Of a stretch of 64,000 nt of DNA, positions 8,465 through 17,120 are shown one piece after another. Made by a program: the position numbers and the translations under genes. The stretch comes from Pseudomonas nitroreducens TX1 (GTDB lineage: Bacteria > Pseudomonadota > Gammaproteobacteria > Pseudomonadales > Pseudomonadaceae): contig NZ_AMZB01000097.1 in the NCBI RefSeq assembly GCF_000313755.1, positions 47,180-111,179 on the forward strand, read 5' to 3'. Every line of letters starts with the position of its first letter. Positions within the stretch are counted from its first letter, which is position 1. Under the pieces are notes generated by a model that worked only from the letters and a program-made list of their open reading frames with translations, was not told the origin of the DNA and ran no database searches.

Positions 8465-9661
8465 ATGCAAGCGAATTCTATTCAAGCGAGCTATCCCGGG
8501 ATCCAGCCCAGCGCCAAGGCGCAGGCCATCATCGACGACCTGCGCGGCTTCCTGCGCGAAGAACTGCTGCCGCTTGAGCAACGCGAGGGTATCCGGTTCG
8601 GCGAGAAGCACTCCCGCGAGCTGTTGCGCAACCTGTGGAAGCGCTCCTGCGAGCGCGGCTTCTACAACGTGATGCTGCCCGAGGAACTGGGCGGGGCAGG
8701 CCTGGGCATCGTCGACCTGTGCGCGGTGAAGGAAGCTGCGGCCAGCAGCGGCGCGGTGCTGGCCGCCCACGTGCTGGGCGAGTTGAGTGGCCCGCCGCGG
8801 GTGGGGCACCTGTTCCGCGTGGCCAGCCAGGAGCAGATCGAGCACTTCCTGCGTCCGGTGTGCCGTGCGGAGAAGGCCGTGTGCTTCGCCCTGACCGAGG
8901 CCGAAGCCGGCTCCGACGCCACCGCGATCAAGACCAGTGCGCGGCTGGAAGGCGATCACTACGTGCTCGACGGCGCCAAGCGCTACATTTCCGGCGCGCC
9001 CTACGCCGACTTCGCCGTACTGCTGGCGGTCACCTCGCCCGGCAAGGGCGCTGAGGGCATCTCGGCGTTCTTCGTCGACCTCACAGCTCCCGGTGCACAG
9101 GTGGTCTCTGACTACCAGGCGATGTCCGGTCCGGGGACTCACGGCGACATTAACCTGGACGGCGTGAAGGTCCCGGCGGCGCACCGCATCGGCGAGGAGG
9201 GCAAGGGTTTCAAGCTGGCCATGGGTCGTATAACCCTGAACCGCCTGTTGCATTGCGCCACCATGCTGGGCATGGCCGCCCTGGCGCTGGACCTGTCGGT
9301 GGGCTACGCCCGCTCGCGGGTGCAGTTCGGCCGGCCGATCGGCATGTTCCAGGCGGTCAGCCACATGATCGCGGACATGGCCACCGAGCTGTATGCCGCG
9401 CGCAGCATGATGTATGCCACGGCGGCCGGCTACGACGCGGGCGGGGATATCCGCACCCAATCGTCGATGTGCAAGGTGTTCAGCTCGGAAACGGCCTTCC
9501 GCATCGCCGACCGCGCGGTGCAGGTACACGGTGGCGCCGGCCTGATCAACGGACATCCGGTGGAGTGGTTGTTCCGCGCGACCCGTATGATGCGCATCCT
9601 CACGGGCACCAGCGAAATCCAGCGCAACACCATCGCCAAGGGCATCCTGATGCCCGATTGA
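8465..9661 (+). CDS. acyl-CoA dehydrogenase family flavoprotein with atypical active site
   Basis: A 398-residue FAD enzyme predicted to desaturate the CoA ester made by the upstream ligase. Signature motifs are present: ALTEAEAGSDATAIKT in the middle domain, RVQFGRPIGMFQAV and VQVHGGAGLINGHPVEW. Two catalytic-base positions are not glutamate. The IYEGT position is ILTGT, and the helix-G position used by isovaleryl-CoA dehydrogenase (DLERL) reads TLNRL. ATG codons at 8459 and 8465 are both possible; 8465 sits at the better distance from the GAGGA that overlaps the ligase stop. It could be a reductase-like or otherwise altered member. Confidence 0.87.
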   Translation: MQANSIQASYPGIQPSAKAQAIIDDLRGFLREELLPLEQREGIRFGEKHSRELLRNLWKRSCERGFYNVMLPEELGGAGLGIVDLCAVKEAAASSGAVLAAHVLGELSGPPRVGHLFRVASQEQIEHFLRPVCRAEKAVCFALTEAEAGSDATAIKTSARLEGDHYVLDGAKRYISGAPYADFAVLLAVTSPGKGAEGISAFFVDLTAPGAQVVSDYQAMSGPGTHGDINLDGVKVPAAHRIGEEGKGFKLAMGRITLNRLLHCATMLGMAALALDLSVGYARSRVQFGRPIGMFQAVSHMIADMATELYAARSMMYATAAGYDAGGDIRTQSSMCKVFSSETAFRIADRAVQVHGGAGLINGHPVEWLFRATRMMRILTGTSEIQRNTIAKGILMPD

Positions 9662-9719
9662 CTGGCGGGACCTCGATGCGTGAGCACAGCACCCGACAAG
9701 AACAAGAGAGATAAGCGAC

Positions 9720-11018
9720 ATGCACGATTTCAATGCCCACAAGCATGACCCAACGAGTGCCTACCAGCCCCGGCGGGCCTGGACGGTCGCCTTCCTGCTG
9801 GCGGCGATGATGCTGGTGAACTTCCTCGACAAGGTCGTCACCGGCCTGGTCGCGGTGCCGATGATGAAGGAACTGGACCTGACACCGGCTGAGTTCGGCC
9901 TTGTCGGTGGCAGTCTGCACTGGTTGTTCTCCATATCGGCGGTGGTCGGTGGCTTCCTCGCCAACCGCCGTTCGACCCGCTGGCTGTTGCTGGGCATGGG
10001 CGCCTTCTGGGCGCTGGTGCAGTTGCCGATGCTCTATGCCACGTCGCTTTGGACGCTGGTGGCCTGCCGCGTGCTGCTGGGCGTAGGGGAGGGGCCGGCA
10101 TCGCCGGTGGCTACCCATGCGCTGTACAAGTGGTTTCCCGACGAGCGCCGCAGCCTGCCGGTCGCGTTGCTGCATTCGGGCAGCGCCATGGGCCTGCTGA
10201 TCGCCGGGCTGATGATCCCGTGGATCAGCACCCATTACGGCTGGCGCAGCAACTTCGCGGTGCTGGCGGTAATGGGGGCAGTCTGGTGCGTGGCCTGGTT
10301 CTTCCTCGGCCGCGAAGGCGAGCTGGTGGAGACATCCCGCGGCCGCACCGGCAGCGAAAAGCTGCCGTACCGTCGCCTGTTGGGCGACAGTACCGTGCTG
10401 GCGAACTACTTCTGCCACTTCGCCGCCAACTGGTCCCTGGCGCTGACGCTGACCTGGGTGCCGGCATACCTGGAAAGCGGTCTGGGCCTGAGCTCGATCA
10501 ACGCTGGCCGGTTGTTCGGCCTGTTCGTGCTGGTGACCATGCCGCTGAGCCTGTTCATGGCGTGGCTGTCCCAGCGCATGCTGGGTGCCGGGCTCTCATC
10601 GCGGGTAGCGCGGGGGGTCTTCGTCTCGGCCTGTCTGATGGCCAGCGGCGTGCTGTCCATCAGTCTGCTGGCGGATCTGCCGGTGGTATTGCGCATGACC
10701 TACATGACGCTGAGCGGCGGTCTCGCACTGGTGATGTATTCGGTAGGCCCGGCGATGCTGGCGGAGGTCACGCCCACTGCCCAGCGTGGCAGCATCCTTG
10801 CCATCGGTAATGCGTTTTCGTCCCTGGCGGGATTGAGCGCGCCCATTGTCACCGGTTTCCTGGTGCAGCGTTCCGGCGGACTGGACGGTCTCGGCTACGC
10901 CCATGGGTTTGCCGTCAGCGGCGTACTGCTGGTGGTGGCAGGCCTGGTTGGCCTGGCCTGGCTGCACCCGCAGCGCTCGCGAGCCCAGCTGTCCGGTGAG
11001 CTGGCGACCGCCGGCTGA
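9720..11018 (+). CDS. MFS transporter, anion:cation symporter type
   Basis: A 432-residue transporter with 12 predicted spans. The first loop carries NFLDKVVTGLVAVPMMKELDL, as in the ACS family that imports organic acids such as phthalate, tartrate or 4-hydroxyphenylacetate; the MFS motif A region (FLANRRSTRWLLLGMG) is degenerate. It lies 58 nt after the acyl-CoA dehydrogenase, so it is most likely the importer of the acid activated by the ligase at 6906. It converges on the LysR gene at 11043. Confidence 0.86.
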   Translation: MHDFNAHKHDPTSAYQPRRAWTVAFLLAAMMLVNFLDKVVTGLVAVPMMKELDLTPAEFGLVGGSLHWLFSISAVVGGFLANRRSTRWLLLGMGAFWALVQLPMLYATSLWTLVACRVLLGVGEGPASPVATHALYKWFPDERRSLPVALLHSGSAMGLLIAGLMIPWISTHYGWRSNFAVLAVMGAVWCVAWFFLGREGELVETSRGRTGSEKLPYRRLLGDSTVLANYFCHFAANWSLALTLTWVPAYLESGLGLSSINAGRLFGLFVLVTMPLSLFMAWLSQRMLGAGLSSRVARGVFVSACLMASGVLSISLLADLPVVLRMTYMTLSGGLALVMYSVGPAMLAEVTPTAQRGSILAIGNAFSSLAGLSAPIVTGFLVQRSGGLDGLGYAHGFAVSGVLLVVAGLVGLAWLHPQRSRAQLSGELATAG

Positions 11019-11042
11019 TCGCTACGCCGGGGCCCATGGCGG

Positions 11043-11990
11043 TCAATCGACCCGATGGACCGCCGCCAGAGGCGAGCGTTCGATCAGCTCGCCTTTCCAC
11101 GTGCCGTTCCGCACCGCCTCCACCAGCAACTCTCGCACCAGGTCGTGCACGCAGGATGCCGCGAAACTCAGTGGCTTGTGTGCCGAGTGGGCGATGGACA
11201 CGGTGCGCTCGATCTGCGGCTCGACGATGCGCCGGGCCAGTGACTGGGAACCCACCTCGATCGGCGGCCAGTTGCTGATGGACGCTGCCAGGCCGCTGGT
11301 CACCAGCCCGGTGATGCCGTAGGCGGACTGCTGTTCGTACTTCACGTTCAGCTCAAGCCCCGCCGCCATGGCCGCCTGCTCGATCCTCCGGCGCAGGTGC
11401 ATGCCCCGGGGCGGCATCACCAGCGGATAGCTCAGCGCCTCGGCCAGGGTGATGGTGTCGCCTTCGTTGTCCAACGACATTCGTCCCACCCAATAGAGCT
11501 GCTCCACGAAGATCGGCTCGGCGACCACACCTTCCAGTTCCTCGGCATTGGGCACGATGCCGAAATCGACCTTGCCCAGCTCGATGGCCTCGCCGCCTTC
11601 CTTGCTCAGGCCGTCGCGCACCACCAGGTCGATGCCGGCGAATTTTTCCTGCACGCGGCGAACGATCGCCGGCAACAGAAGGGCGGAGGTGGTCACCGGG
11701 ATCGCCACCGACACGCGTCCGCGAGGGTCGCCGCGGCTGGATACCAGTTCGTCCTTCACCGAATCGATCTTCTGCACCACCGAGCGTGCCACTTCATAAA
11801 GGCGCCGACCGGCGTCAGTGAGATCCACGCCATCGTACTGACGCAGCAGCAGTTGCACCTCCAGTTCGCTTTCCAGCATGCCGATCTGACGGCTCAGCGC
11901 CGGCTGAGCAATGTAGGCGTTGCGGGCCGCAGCCGAGAAGCTGCCGGCTTCGGCGATGGCGATCAGGTAACGCAACTGCTTGAGGGTCAT
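11043..11990 (-). CDS. LysR-family regulator (Nac/CbbR-like)
   Basis: A 315-residue regulator. The winged helix is residues 1-60 (MTLKQLRYLIAIAEAGSFSA, IAQPALSRQIGMLESEL) and the inducer-binding domain follows. The 'AQPALSRQI' recognition helix and the overall layout resemble Nac-type members. I chose the ATG at 11990, preceded by GGAAAAGG at 7 nt; the upstream ATG at 12011 has no site. It lies between the acid-activation operon and the divergently read DUF1302 operon, so it probably controls one or both, with operators in the AT-rich gap. Confidence 0.88.
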   Translation of the reverse strand: MTLKQLRYLIAIAEAGSFSAAARNAYIAQPALSRQIGMLESELEVQLLLRQYDGVDLTDAGRRLYEVARSVVQKIDSVKDELVSSRGDPRGRVSVAIPVTTSALLLPAIVRRVQEKFAGIDLVVRDGLSKEGGEAIELGKVDFGIVPNAEELEGVVAEPIFVEQLYWVGRMSLDNEGDTITLAEALSYPLVMPPRGMHLRRRIEQAAMAAGLELNVKYEQQSAYGITGLVTSGLAASISNWPPIEVGSQSLARRIVEPQIERTVSIAHSAHKPLSFAASCVHDLVRELLVEAVRNGTWKGELIERSPLAAVHRVD

Positions 11991-12284
11991 CGTCGTGCCT
12001 TTTCCGGTCATGCCGGTTTGTTATGGGGCCCATCTGAAGACGATATTTGTTTGCCGTCCAGGCGCTATTTAGTATCGGTCCATCGACGCAAATCAAGGGC
12101 TGGTAACGATAAGCCAACAATCCGAACACTATTTCGTAAGTTAAATCGAAGATTCATTCTAAATAAAAAATATCCAGTCAATTCAATCCTCTGCGCTTTA
12201 AAGCTCATGTGACCTCATGTGCTTTCGAGGTTGGATTTGTATTGCCTGAAGATCGCTCGAACAAGAATAAAGAGGATAAGAGTG
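11991..12284. promoter_or_regulatory. AT-rich divergent control region with a tandem octamer
   Basis: Between the LysR gene and the DUF1302 gene. The part from about 12110 to 12200 is clearly AT-rich against a GC-rich background (aaataaaaaatatcc near 12160). CTCATGTG occurs twice, at 12204-12211 and 12214-12221, exactly 10 bp apart so both copies face the same side of the helix. This is a plausible site for the LysR regulator or another activator. An AGAGGATAAG ribosome site for the next gene lies at 12271-12280. Confidence 0.45.
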
Positions 12285-14135
12285 ATGACGCCGAAAGTTC
12301 GCATCATGGTGCGAGGCTCATGGCTGCTGGTTGCAACTTGCACCTGCCATTCCGCCTGGGGTTACAACTTCGAAGTCGGTGAAATCCAGGGACAGCTCGA
12401 CTCTGCGCTGTCGCTGGGCGCCAGCATGTCCACCCACAACCCGGAGCAGCGCCTTATGCGCAGTGCGTCCGGTGATGACGGACGACGCAACTACCGCGCC
12501 GGGGATGTCTTCTCGAAGATTTTCAAGGGGCGCCATGACCTGGAACTGAAGTACAACGACAGCGGCGTGTTCCTGCGCGGCAGCTATTGGTACGACTACG
12601 CCCTGCGTGACGAGGGCCAGCGCTTCAAGGACGTCGAGGACAACGGGCGCAAGAACGCCAACAAGTCCGCCGGCTTCGAGCTGCTCGATGCCTTCGTCTA
12701 CCACAACTTCCAGATCGCCGATGAGCCGGGCTCCGTGCGTCTGGGCAAGCAGGTGGTGAACTGGGGCGAGAGCACCTTCATCCAGGGGGGCCTGAACGTG
12801 GTCAACCCGACCAACCTGTCGGCCATCCGCCGGCCGGGCTCGGAAGTGAAGGACGCCCTGGTGCCGGTGAACCTGTTCTACGTCACCCAGAACCTCACCG
12901 AAAACATCTCCGCGGACTTCTTCTACCAGCTGGACTGGGAACAGACCAACCTGGACAACTGCGGCACCTTCTTCTCCAGCAACGATTACATTCCCGATGG
13001 CTGCTACGGCCTGGACGTGGGTCGCAACCTCACCGGCAATGCCGCTGCCGTTCGCGCCCTGACACCGTTCGGCGTGGACCTCAACGGCGAAGGTATCCGC
13101 CTGCACCGAGCCGCCGACCAGGACGCCCGCAACAGCGGCCAGTGGGGCCTGTCGCTGCACTGGTTCGTGCCGAGCCTGGACACCGAGTTCGGCGCCTACG
13201 CCGCCAACTACCACAGCCGGCTGCCCTACACCGGCTCGGTCAGCAGCCCCTACCTGACCAACACCAGCTTCGTGCCGCAGCTGTGCGGCAATCTCGGGCT
13301 GTCCGGCGCGGCGTGCAATGGCCTGATGAACAGCAGCGCCGGCAAGACGCTGACCGACGCGCTGCGCATGGGCACCTCCAGCTACTTTGTCGAGTACCCC
13401 GAGGACATCCGCCTGTACGGCCTGACCTTCGCCACCACGCTGTCCAGCGGTACCGCACTGCAGGGCGAGATCAGCTATCGGCCGAACCTGCCGCTGCAGT
13501 TCAACGGCCCGGACCTTATCCAGTCCGGTCTGGGCGATCCGTCGCGCACCCCGCTGTATGACGCCGGCGTGGTGGTCTATGCCGACAGCCACGCCTCCGA
13601 TGGCTACCGCCGCAAGGAAGTGACCCAGGCACAGATGACCGCCACGCAGACGATCAGTCAGGTCATGGGCGCCGACCAGTTGGTGCTGGTGGGCGAGGTG
13701 GGCGCTACCTTCGTCGGTGGTCTGGAAGGTACCGGTGGCCCGCGCTACGGCCGCAACAGCACCTTCGGTTCGGGCGAGCTCGCCAACAACGCGGTGTGCA
13801 TTGCCAACTCGGCGACACCAGAGAACTGCAACAACGACGGGTTCGTCACGCCCTTCTCATGGGGCTACCGCGCCCGGGCGATCTGGAGCTACGCCAACGC
13901 CATCGCCGGTATCGATCTGAAACCGGGGATTTCCTGGTCCCACGACGTGAAGGGCTACGCCCCCGCCGAGGTTTCAGGATTCAACGAAGGCTCCAAGGCG
14001 GTTGGCGTCTCGCTGGATGCGGACTTCAACAGTACCTATACCGCCGGCATTTCCTACACCAACTACTTCGATGGCGACTACGGCAACCGCGGCGACCGCG
14101 ATTTCGTCTCGCTGTCGGTCGGCATCAACTTCTAA
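12285..14135 (+). CDS. DUF1302 family outer-membrane protein
   Basis: About 616 residues, the family's usual size. It starts with a signal peptide (RIMVRGSWLLVATCTCHSAWG), then YNFEVGEIQGQLDSALSLGA at the mature end, and continues with alternating aromatic/hydrophobic strands typical of a beta-barrel, ending in SLSVGINF with a terminal Phe. DUF1302 proteins co-occur with DUF1329 proteins and with lipid or hydrophobic-acid catabolism; an uptake or export pore role is assumed, not shown. It is the first gene of an operon that continues with DUF1329, two DUF202 genes and a LysR gene. Confidence 0.85.
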   Translation: MTPKVRIMVRGSWLLVATCTCHSAWGYNFEVGEIQGQLDSALSLGASMSTHNPEQRLMRSASGDDGRRNYRAGDVFSKIFKGRHDLELKYNDSGVFLRGSYWYDYALRDEGQRFKDVEDNGRKNANKSAGFELLDAFVYHNFQIADEPGSVRLGKQVVNWGESTFIQGGLNVVNPTNLSAIRRPGSEVKDALVPVNLFYVTQNLTENISADFFYQLDWEQTNLDNCGTFFSSNDYIPDGCYGLDVGRNLTGNAAAVRALTPFGVDLNGEGIRLHRAADQDARNSGQWGLSLHWFVPSLDTEFGAYAANYHSRLPYTGSVSSPYLTNTSFVPQLCGNLGLSGAACNGLMNSSAGKTLTDALRMGTSSYFVEYPEDIRLYGLTFATTLSSGTALQGEISYRPNLPLQFNGPDLIQSGLGDPSRTPLYDAGVVVYADSHASDGYRRKEVTQAQMTATQTISQVMGADQLVLVGEVGATFVGGLEGTGGPRYGRNSTFGSGELANNAVCIANSATPENCNNDGFVTPFSWGYRARAIWSYANAIAGIDLKPGISWSHDVKGYAPAEVSGFNEGSKAVGVSLDADFNSTYTAGISYTNYFDGDYGNRGDRDFVSLSVGINF

Positions 14136-14149
14136 GTGGAGCCTGCCTC

Positions 14150-15502
14150 TTGAAACGCATCTACTGCCTCTTTTCCGCCATCCTCCTGGCCCACGCTGCC
14201 CAGGCCGCCGTACCGGCCGAGGAGGCCGCCAGGCTGGAGAACACGCTGACGCCGATGGGGGCTGAACGGGCCGCCAGCGCCGACGGCAAGATTCCCGCCT
14301 GGCAGGGCGGCCTGTCCGGCGACGGCCTGAAAATCCAGGGCAACGGCACGCCAGCCGACCCGTATTCAGCCGATCAGCCGTTGTTTACCATCGACTCGAG
14401 CAACTACCAGCAGTACCAGGCCAACCTCACGGCGGGACAGGTCGCGCTGCTCAAGCGCTATCCCGGCCAGTACAAACTGCCGGTCTACCCCAGCCATCGC
14501 AGCGTTGGCATTTCCGAACAGGTGAAGGGCTGGGTAGCGCATAACGCCACTGGCGCCAGGCTGGTCAACGAAGGCAACGGCATCGAGGGCTTCCAGGGCG
14601 CGGTCGCGTTCCCAATTCCGCACAATGGCCTCGAAGCGATCTGGAACCACATCACCCGCTACCGCGGCGGCAGCCTGCTGTCGGTCAATGACAGTGCGGC
14701 GCCGCAGGCCGGCGGCGATTATGTGATCACCACCACCGAGCAGCGCTTCACCATGGCCGACCAGGTGAGCAATTACGAGCCGGGCAAGGTGGACAACATG
14801 CTGTTCTATTACAGCCACCGCATCACCGCGCCGTCGCGCCAGGTGGGCGAGGTGGTGCTGGTCCATGAGACGCTGGACCAGGTAAGGCAACCGCGCCTGT
14901 CCTGGGTCTACAGCTCCGGCCAGCGCCGCGTGCGCCGCGCCCCGGACAACGCCTACGACGCCGCCGGTCCGACCACCGCGGGCCTGCGCACCGCCGACAG
15001 CCGCGACATGTACAACGGCGCGCCGGACCGTTACGACTGGAAGCTGATCGGCAAGAAGGAGCTGTACATCCCCTATAACAGCTACCGCCTGGCGTCGCCG
15101 AGCCTGAAGTACGCGGACTTCCTCAAGCCCGGTGTTATTGACGCTGCGCCGACCCGTTACGAGCTGCACCGGGTCTGGGAAGTGGAGGCGACCCTCAAGC
15201 CCGGCGCGCGGCACATCTATTCCAAACGTCGCTTCTACCTCGACGAGGACAGCTGGACCGTGGTCGAGAACGACCAGTACGACAGCCGTGGCGAGCTCTG
15301 GCGGATCGGTGAGAACCACACGTTCTACCGCCCGGATGCCCATGTGCTGTTGTCTGCCGCCCAGGTGTTCTACGACCTGCAGGCCGGCCGCTACATCGCC
15401 TCGAACATGAGCAATCAGCAGCCGCGCGGTTATGACTTCGGCTTCCGCGCCACCACCTCGGACTACTCGCCCGGCGCCCTGCGCGGGCTGGGCATCCGCT
15501 GA
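14150..15502 (+). CDS. DUF1329 domain-containing exported protein
   Basis: A 450-residue protein starting at TTG (GGAG nine nt upstream, inside the 14-nt gap after the DUF1302 stop). This start gives a signal peptide KRIYCLFSAILLAHAAQA with cleavage before AVPAEEA. The mature part matches DUF1329 length and motifs such as LTPMGAERAASADGKIPAW near its start and the Tyr/Trp-rich lipoprotein-LolB-like fold later. DUF1329 and DUF1302 are almost always neighbours; an accessory role in moving a hydrophobic substrate through the envelope is inferred. An ATG-only gene finder would miss the correct start. Confidence 0.85.
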   Translation: MKRIYCLFSAILLAHAAQAAVPAEEAARLENTLTPMGAERAASADGKIPAWQGGLSGDGLKIQGNGTPADPYSADQPLFTIDSSNYQQYQANLTAGQVALLKRYPGQYKLPVYPSHRSVGISEQVKGWVAHNATGARLVNEGNGIEGFQGAVAFPIPHNGLEAIWNHITRYRGGSLLSVNDSAAPQAGGDYVITTTEQRFTMADQVSNYEPGKVDNMLFYYSHRITAPSRQVGEVVLVHETLDQVRQPRLSWVYSSGQRRVRRAPDNAYDAAGPTTAGLRTADSRDMYNGAPDRYDWKLIGKKELYIPYNSYRLASPSLKYADFLKPGVIDAAPTRYELHRVWEVEATLKPGARHIYSKRRFYLDEDSWTVVENDQYDSRGELWRIGENHTFYRPDAHVLLSAAQVFYDLQAGRYIASNMSNQQPRGYDFGFRATTSDYSPGALRGLGIR

Positions 15503-15515
15503 TGGGGGCGTGCTC

Positions 15516-15881
15516 ATGAGCAGCGGCCGCAGCCGCCTGGCCGACCGTCTGCTGGGTGGCGGCCAGGAACCGGACCCCCGCTTCACCCTGGCCAACGAAC
15601 GTACCTTCCTGGCCTGGATTCGCACCTCCATGGCACTGCTGGCCGGCGCCATTGCCGTGGACGCCTTCGCGTCCCCCGCGCTGACGGGCGCCACACGGAT
15701 GTTTCTCGCCCTGGCGCTGGCCGGTCTGGGTCTGCTCACCGCGGGGGCGGCCGGGCTGCGCTGGCTGAATGTCGAGCGCGCGCTGCGCCACGGCAGGCCC
15801 TTGCCGGTGCCGCTGCTCGTCCCGATCCTGGCGCTGGCCTGTGTGCTGCTGGCCGCCGGCCTCATCGGCTATCAGCAATGA
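15516..15881 (+). CDS. DUF202 (YidH-like) membrane protein, first of a pair
   Basis: A 121-residue protein with the DUF202 signature RFTLANERTFLAWIRTSMAL followed by three hydrophobic spans (about 42-58, 66-85, 98-117). The family's role is unknown. The ATG follows a GGGGGCG site and starts 13 nt after the DUF1329 stop. It lies next to a shorter, diverged paralogue, so the pair may form a hetero-oligomer. Confidence 0.8.
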   Translation: MSSGRSRLADRLLGGGQEPDPRFTLANERTFLAWIRTSMALLAGAIAVDAFASPALTGATRMFLALALAGLGLLTAGAAGLRWLNVERALRHGRPLPVPLLVPILALACVLLAAGLIGYQQ

Positions 15882-15891
15882 GCCCGGCCAC

Positions 15892-16209
15892 ATGAGCGAC
15901 GGCGGATTGCAGGCGGAGCGCACCACGTTGGCCTGGACGCGAACCTTGCTGGTGTTGCTGGTGCTGGCGGCCCTGCTGTTACGGCGTATCGGTGAACTGT
16001 CCGCGCTGGCCCTGGTTCCGGCGGCGCTGCTGGCCGGCTGTGCGCTGGTCTGTCTGCTTGGGCAGGCCCGCCACTACCGGCGCAGCTGCCGCGCGCTTGC
16101 CGGTGATCGCCATGGCGGTAGCGGTCGCGCCGTTGCAGGCCTTTGCCTGGCGCTGATGCTGACAGCAGGCTTGCTGCTCGGCTTGATCCTGCTGCACGAC
16201 GATTACTGA
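15892..16209 (+). CDS. DUF202 membrane protein, second of a pair
   Basis: A 105-residue protein with the shorter signature LQAERTTLAWTRTLLVLL and two further spans. It begins 10 nt after the first DUF202 gene and ends 2 nt before the LysR gene, so all are probably one transcript. Adjacent pairs of one long and one short DUF202 protein are common, but no function is established. Confidence 0.75.
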   Translation: MSDGGLQAERTTLAWTRTLLVLLVLAALLLRRIGELSALALVPAALLAGCALVCLLGQARHYRRSCRALAGDRHGGSGRAVAGLCLALMLTAGLLLGLILLHDDY

Positions 16210-16211
16210 CG

Positions 16212-17120
16212 ATGCACGATCTGTACGACCTCGATCTGAACCTCCTCTGCGTGTTCGATGCCATCTACCAGCAGCGCAGCATTACCCGCGCCGCGCGCTT
16301 GATGGGCCTCAGTCAGCCCGCGGTGAGCAATGCCCTGAGCCGATTGCGCAAGCACTGTGGCGACCCGTTGTTCATCAAGAGCCATCTGGGCGTGACGCCC
16401 ACAGTGGCCGGACACCGCCTGGCCGATCACGTTCGCCTGGCGTTCGAGAGCCTGCGCGAGGGATGGCGACAGGTTCCGGGCCGCGAGCCGACCCGGCGGG
16501 AGCTGCGGGTCAGCTGTATCGACTGCCTGCAGCCGCTGTTCCTCGATACCGCGTTGGCGCGGCTGGGCGAAGAGTGGCGGGTCACCTTCTACCAGCCGCA
16601 GCGCCGCGTGGCCTTTGATGAACTGCGCGGCGGCCGACTGGATATCCTGCTGGATATCGAGCAGGTGGTGCCGTTCGGCTACGGTATCGAGCGCATTGCC
16701 GTGCCCGCGGATCGCTACGTCTTTGCCTACGGCGCGGCGCTGGAGCAGCCACCGATAACCCTGGCCGACTATCTGCGCCTGCCGCAGATCCAGGTGTCTG
16801 CCCGCCGTGGCGGCCTGTGCCCGGTGGATCTGCAACTGGGGCTGCGCGGGCTGCGCCGGAACATCGCCTGCCGCGTGCAGAGCGCGCTTGCCGCGCGGCT
16901 GATGCTGGACCGTCATCCGCTGGGGGTGACATTGCCCGCACGCATGGCTCGCCTGCTGGGATTAAGCCGCCGTCCCTTGCCGCTGGACGAGGCGGTGACG
17001 TTCCCCGTGGCCATCTATATCGCGCCCGGCCTCGGGGATGGCGGGCGTATCGGCGGGATGGCGCGGGCGCTGGCGTCGCGCCTTGGGGACGCCGGATGCA
17101 GCGGGCTAGGGGATGTCTGA
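16212..17120 (+). CDS. LysR-family regulator
   Basis: A 302-residue regulator. The N-terminal helix-turn-helix (LNLLCVFDAIYQQRSITRAA, LSQPAVSNALSRLRKHCGDP) is of the NodD/NahR-like subgroup, which has the LNLL opening and 'AVSNALSRLR' helix and typically responds to aromatic or flavonoid-type acids. It starts 2 nt after the DUF202 gene and has no clear ribosome site, so it probably depends on coupling. Its last 15 nt overlap the tail of the diguanylate cyclase gene, which is convergent. Confidence 0.85.
   Translation: MHDLYDLDLNLLCVFDAIYQQRSITRAARLMGLSQPAVSNALSRLRKHCGDPLFIKSHLGVTPTVAGHRLADHVRLAFESLREGWRQVPGREPTRRELRVSCIDCLQPLFLDTALARLGEEWRVTFYQPQRRVAFDELRGGRLDILLDIEQVVPFGYGIERIAVPADRYVFAYGAALEQPPITLADYLRLPQIQVSARRGGLCPVDLQLGLRGLRRNIACRVQSALAARLMLDRHPLGVTLPARMARLLGLSRRPLPLDEAVTFPVAIYIAPGLGDGGRIGGMARALASRLGDAGCSGLGDV

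Noticed and set aside
11991..12011. ATG at 12011 as start of the Nac-like LysR protein
   Set aside because: No ribosome site, while the ATG at 11990 has GGAAAAGG at 7 nt and begins exactly at the conserved helix.
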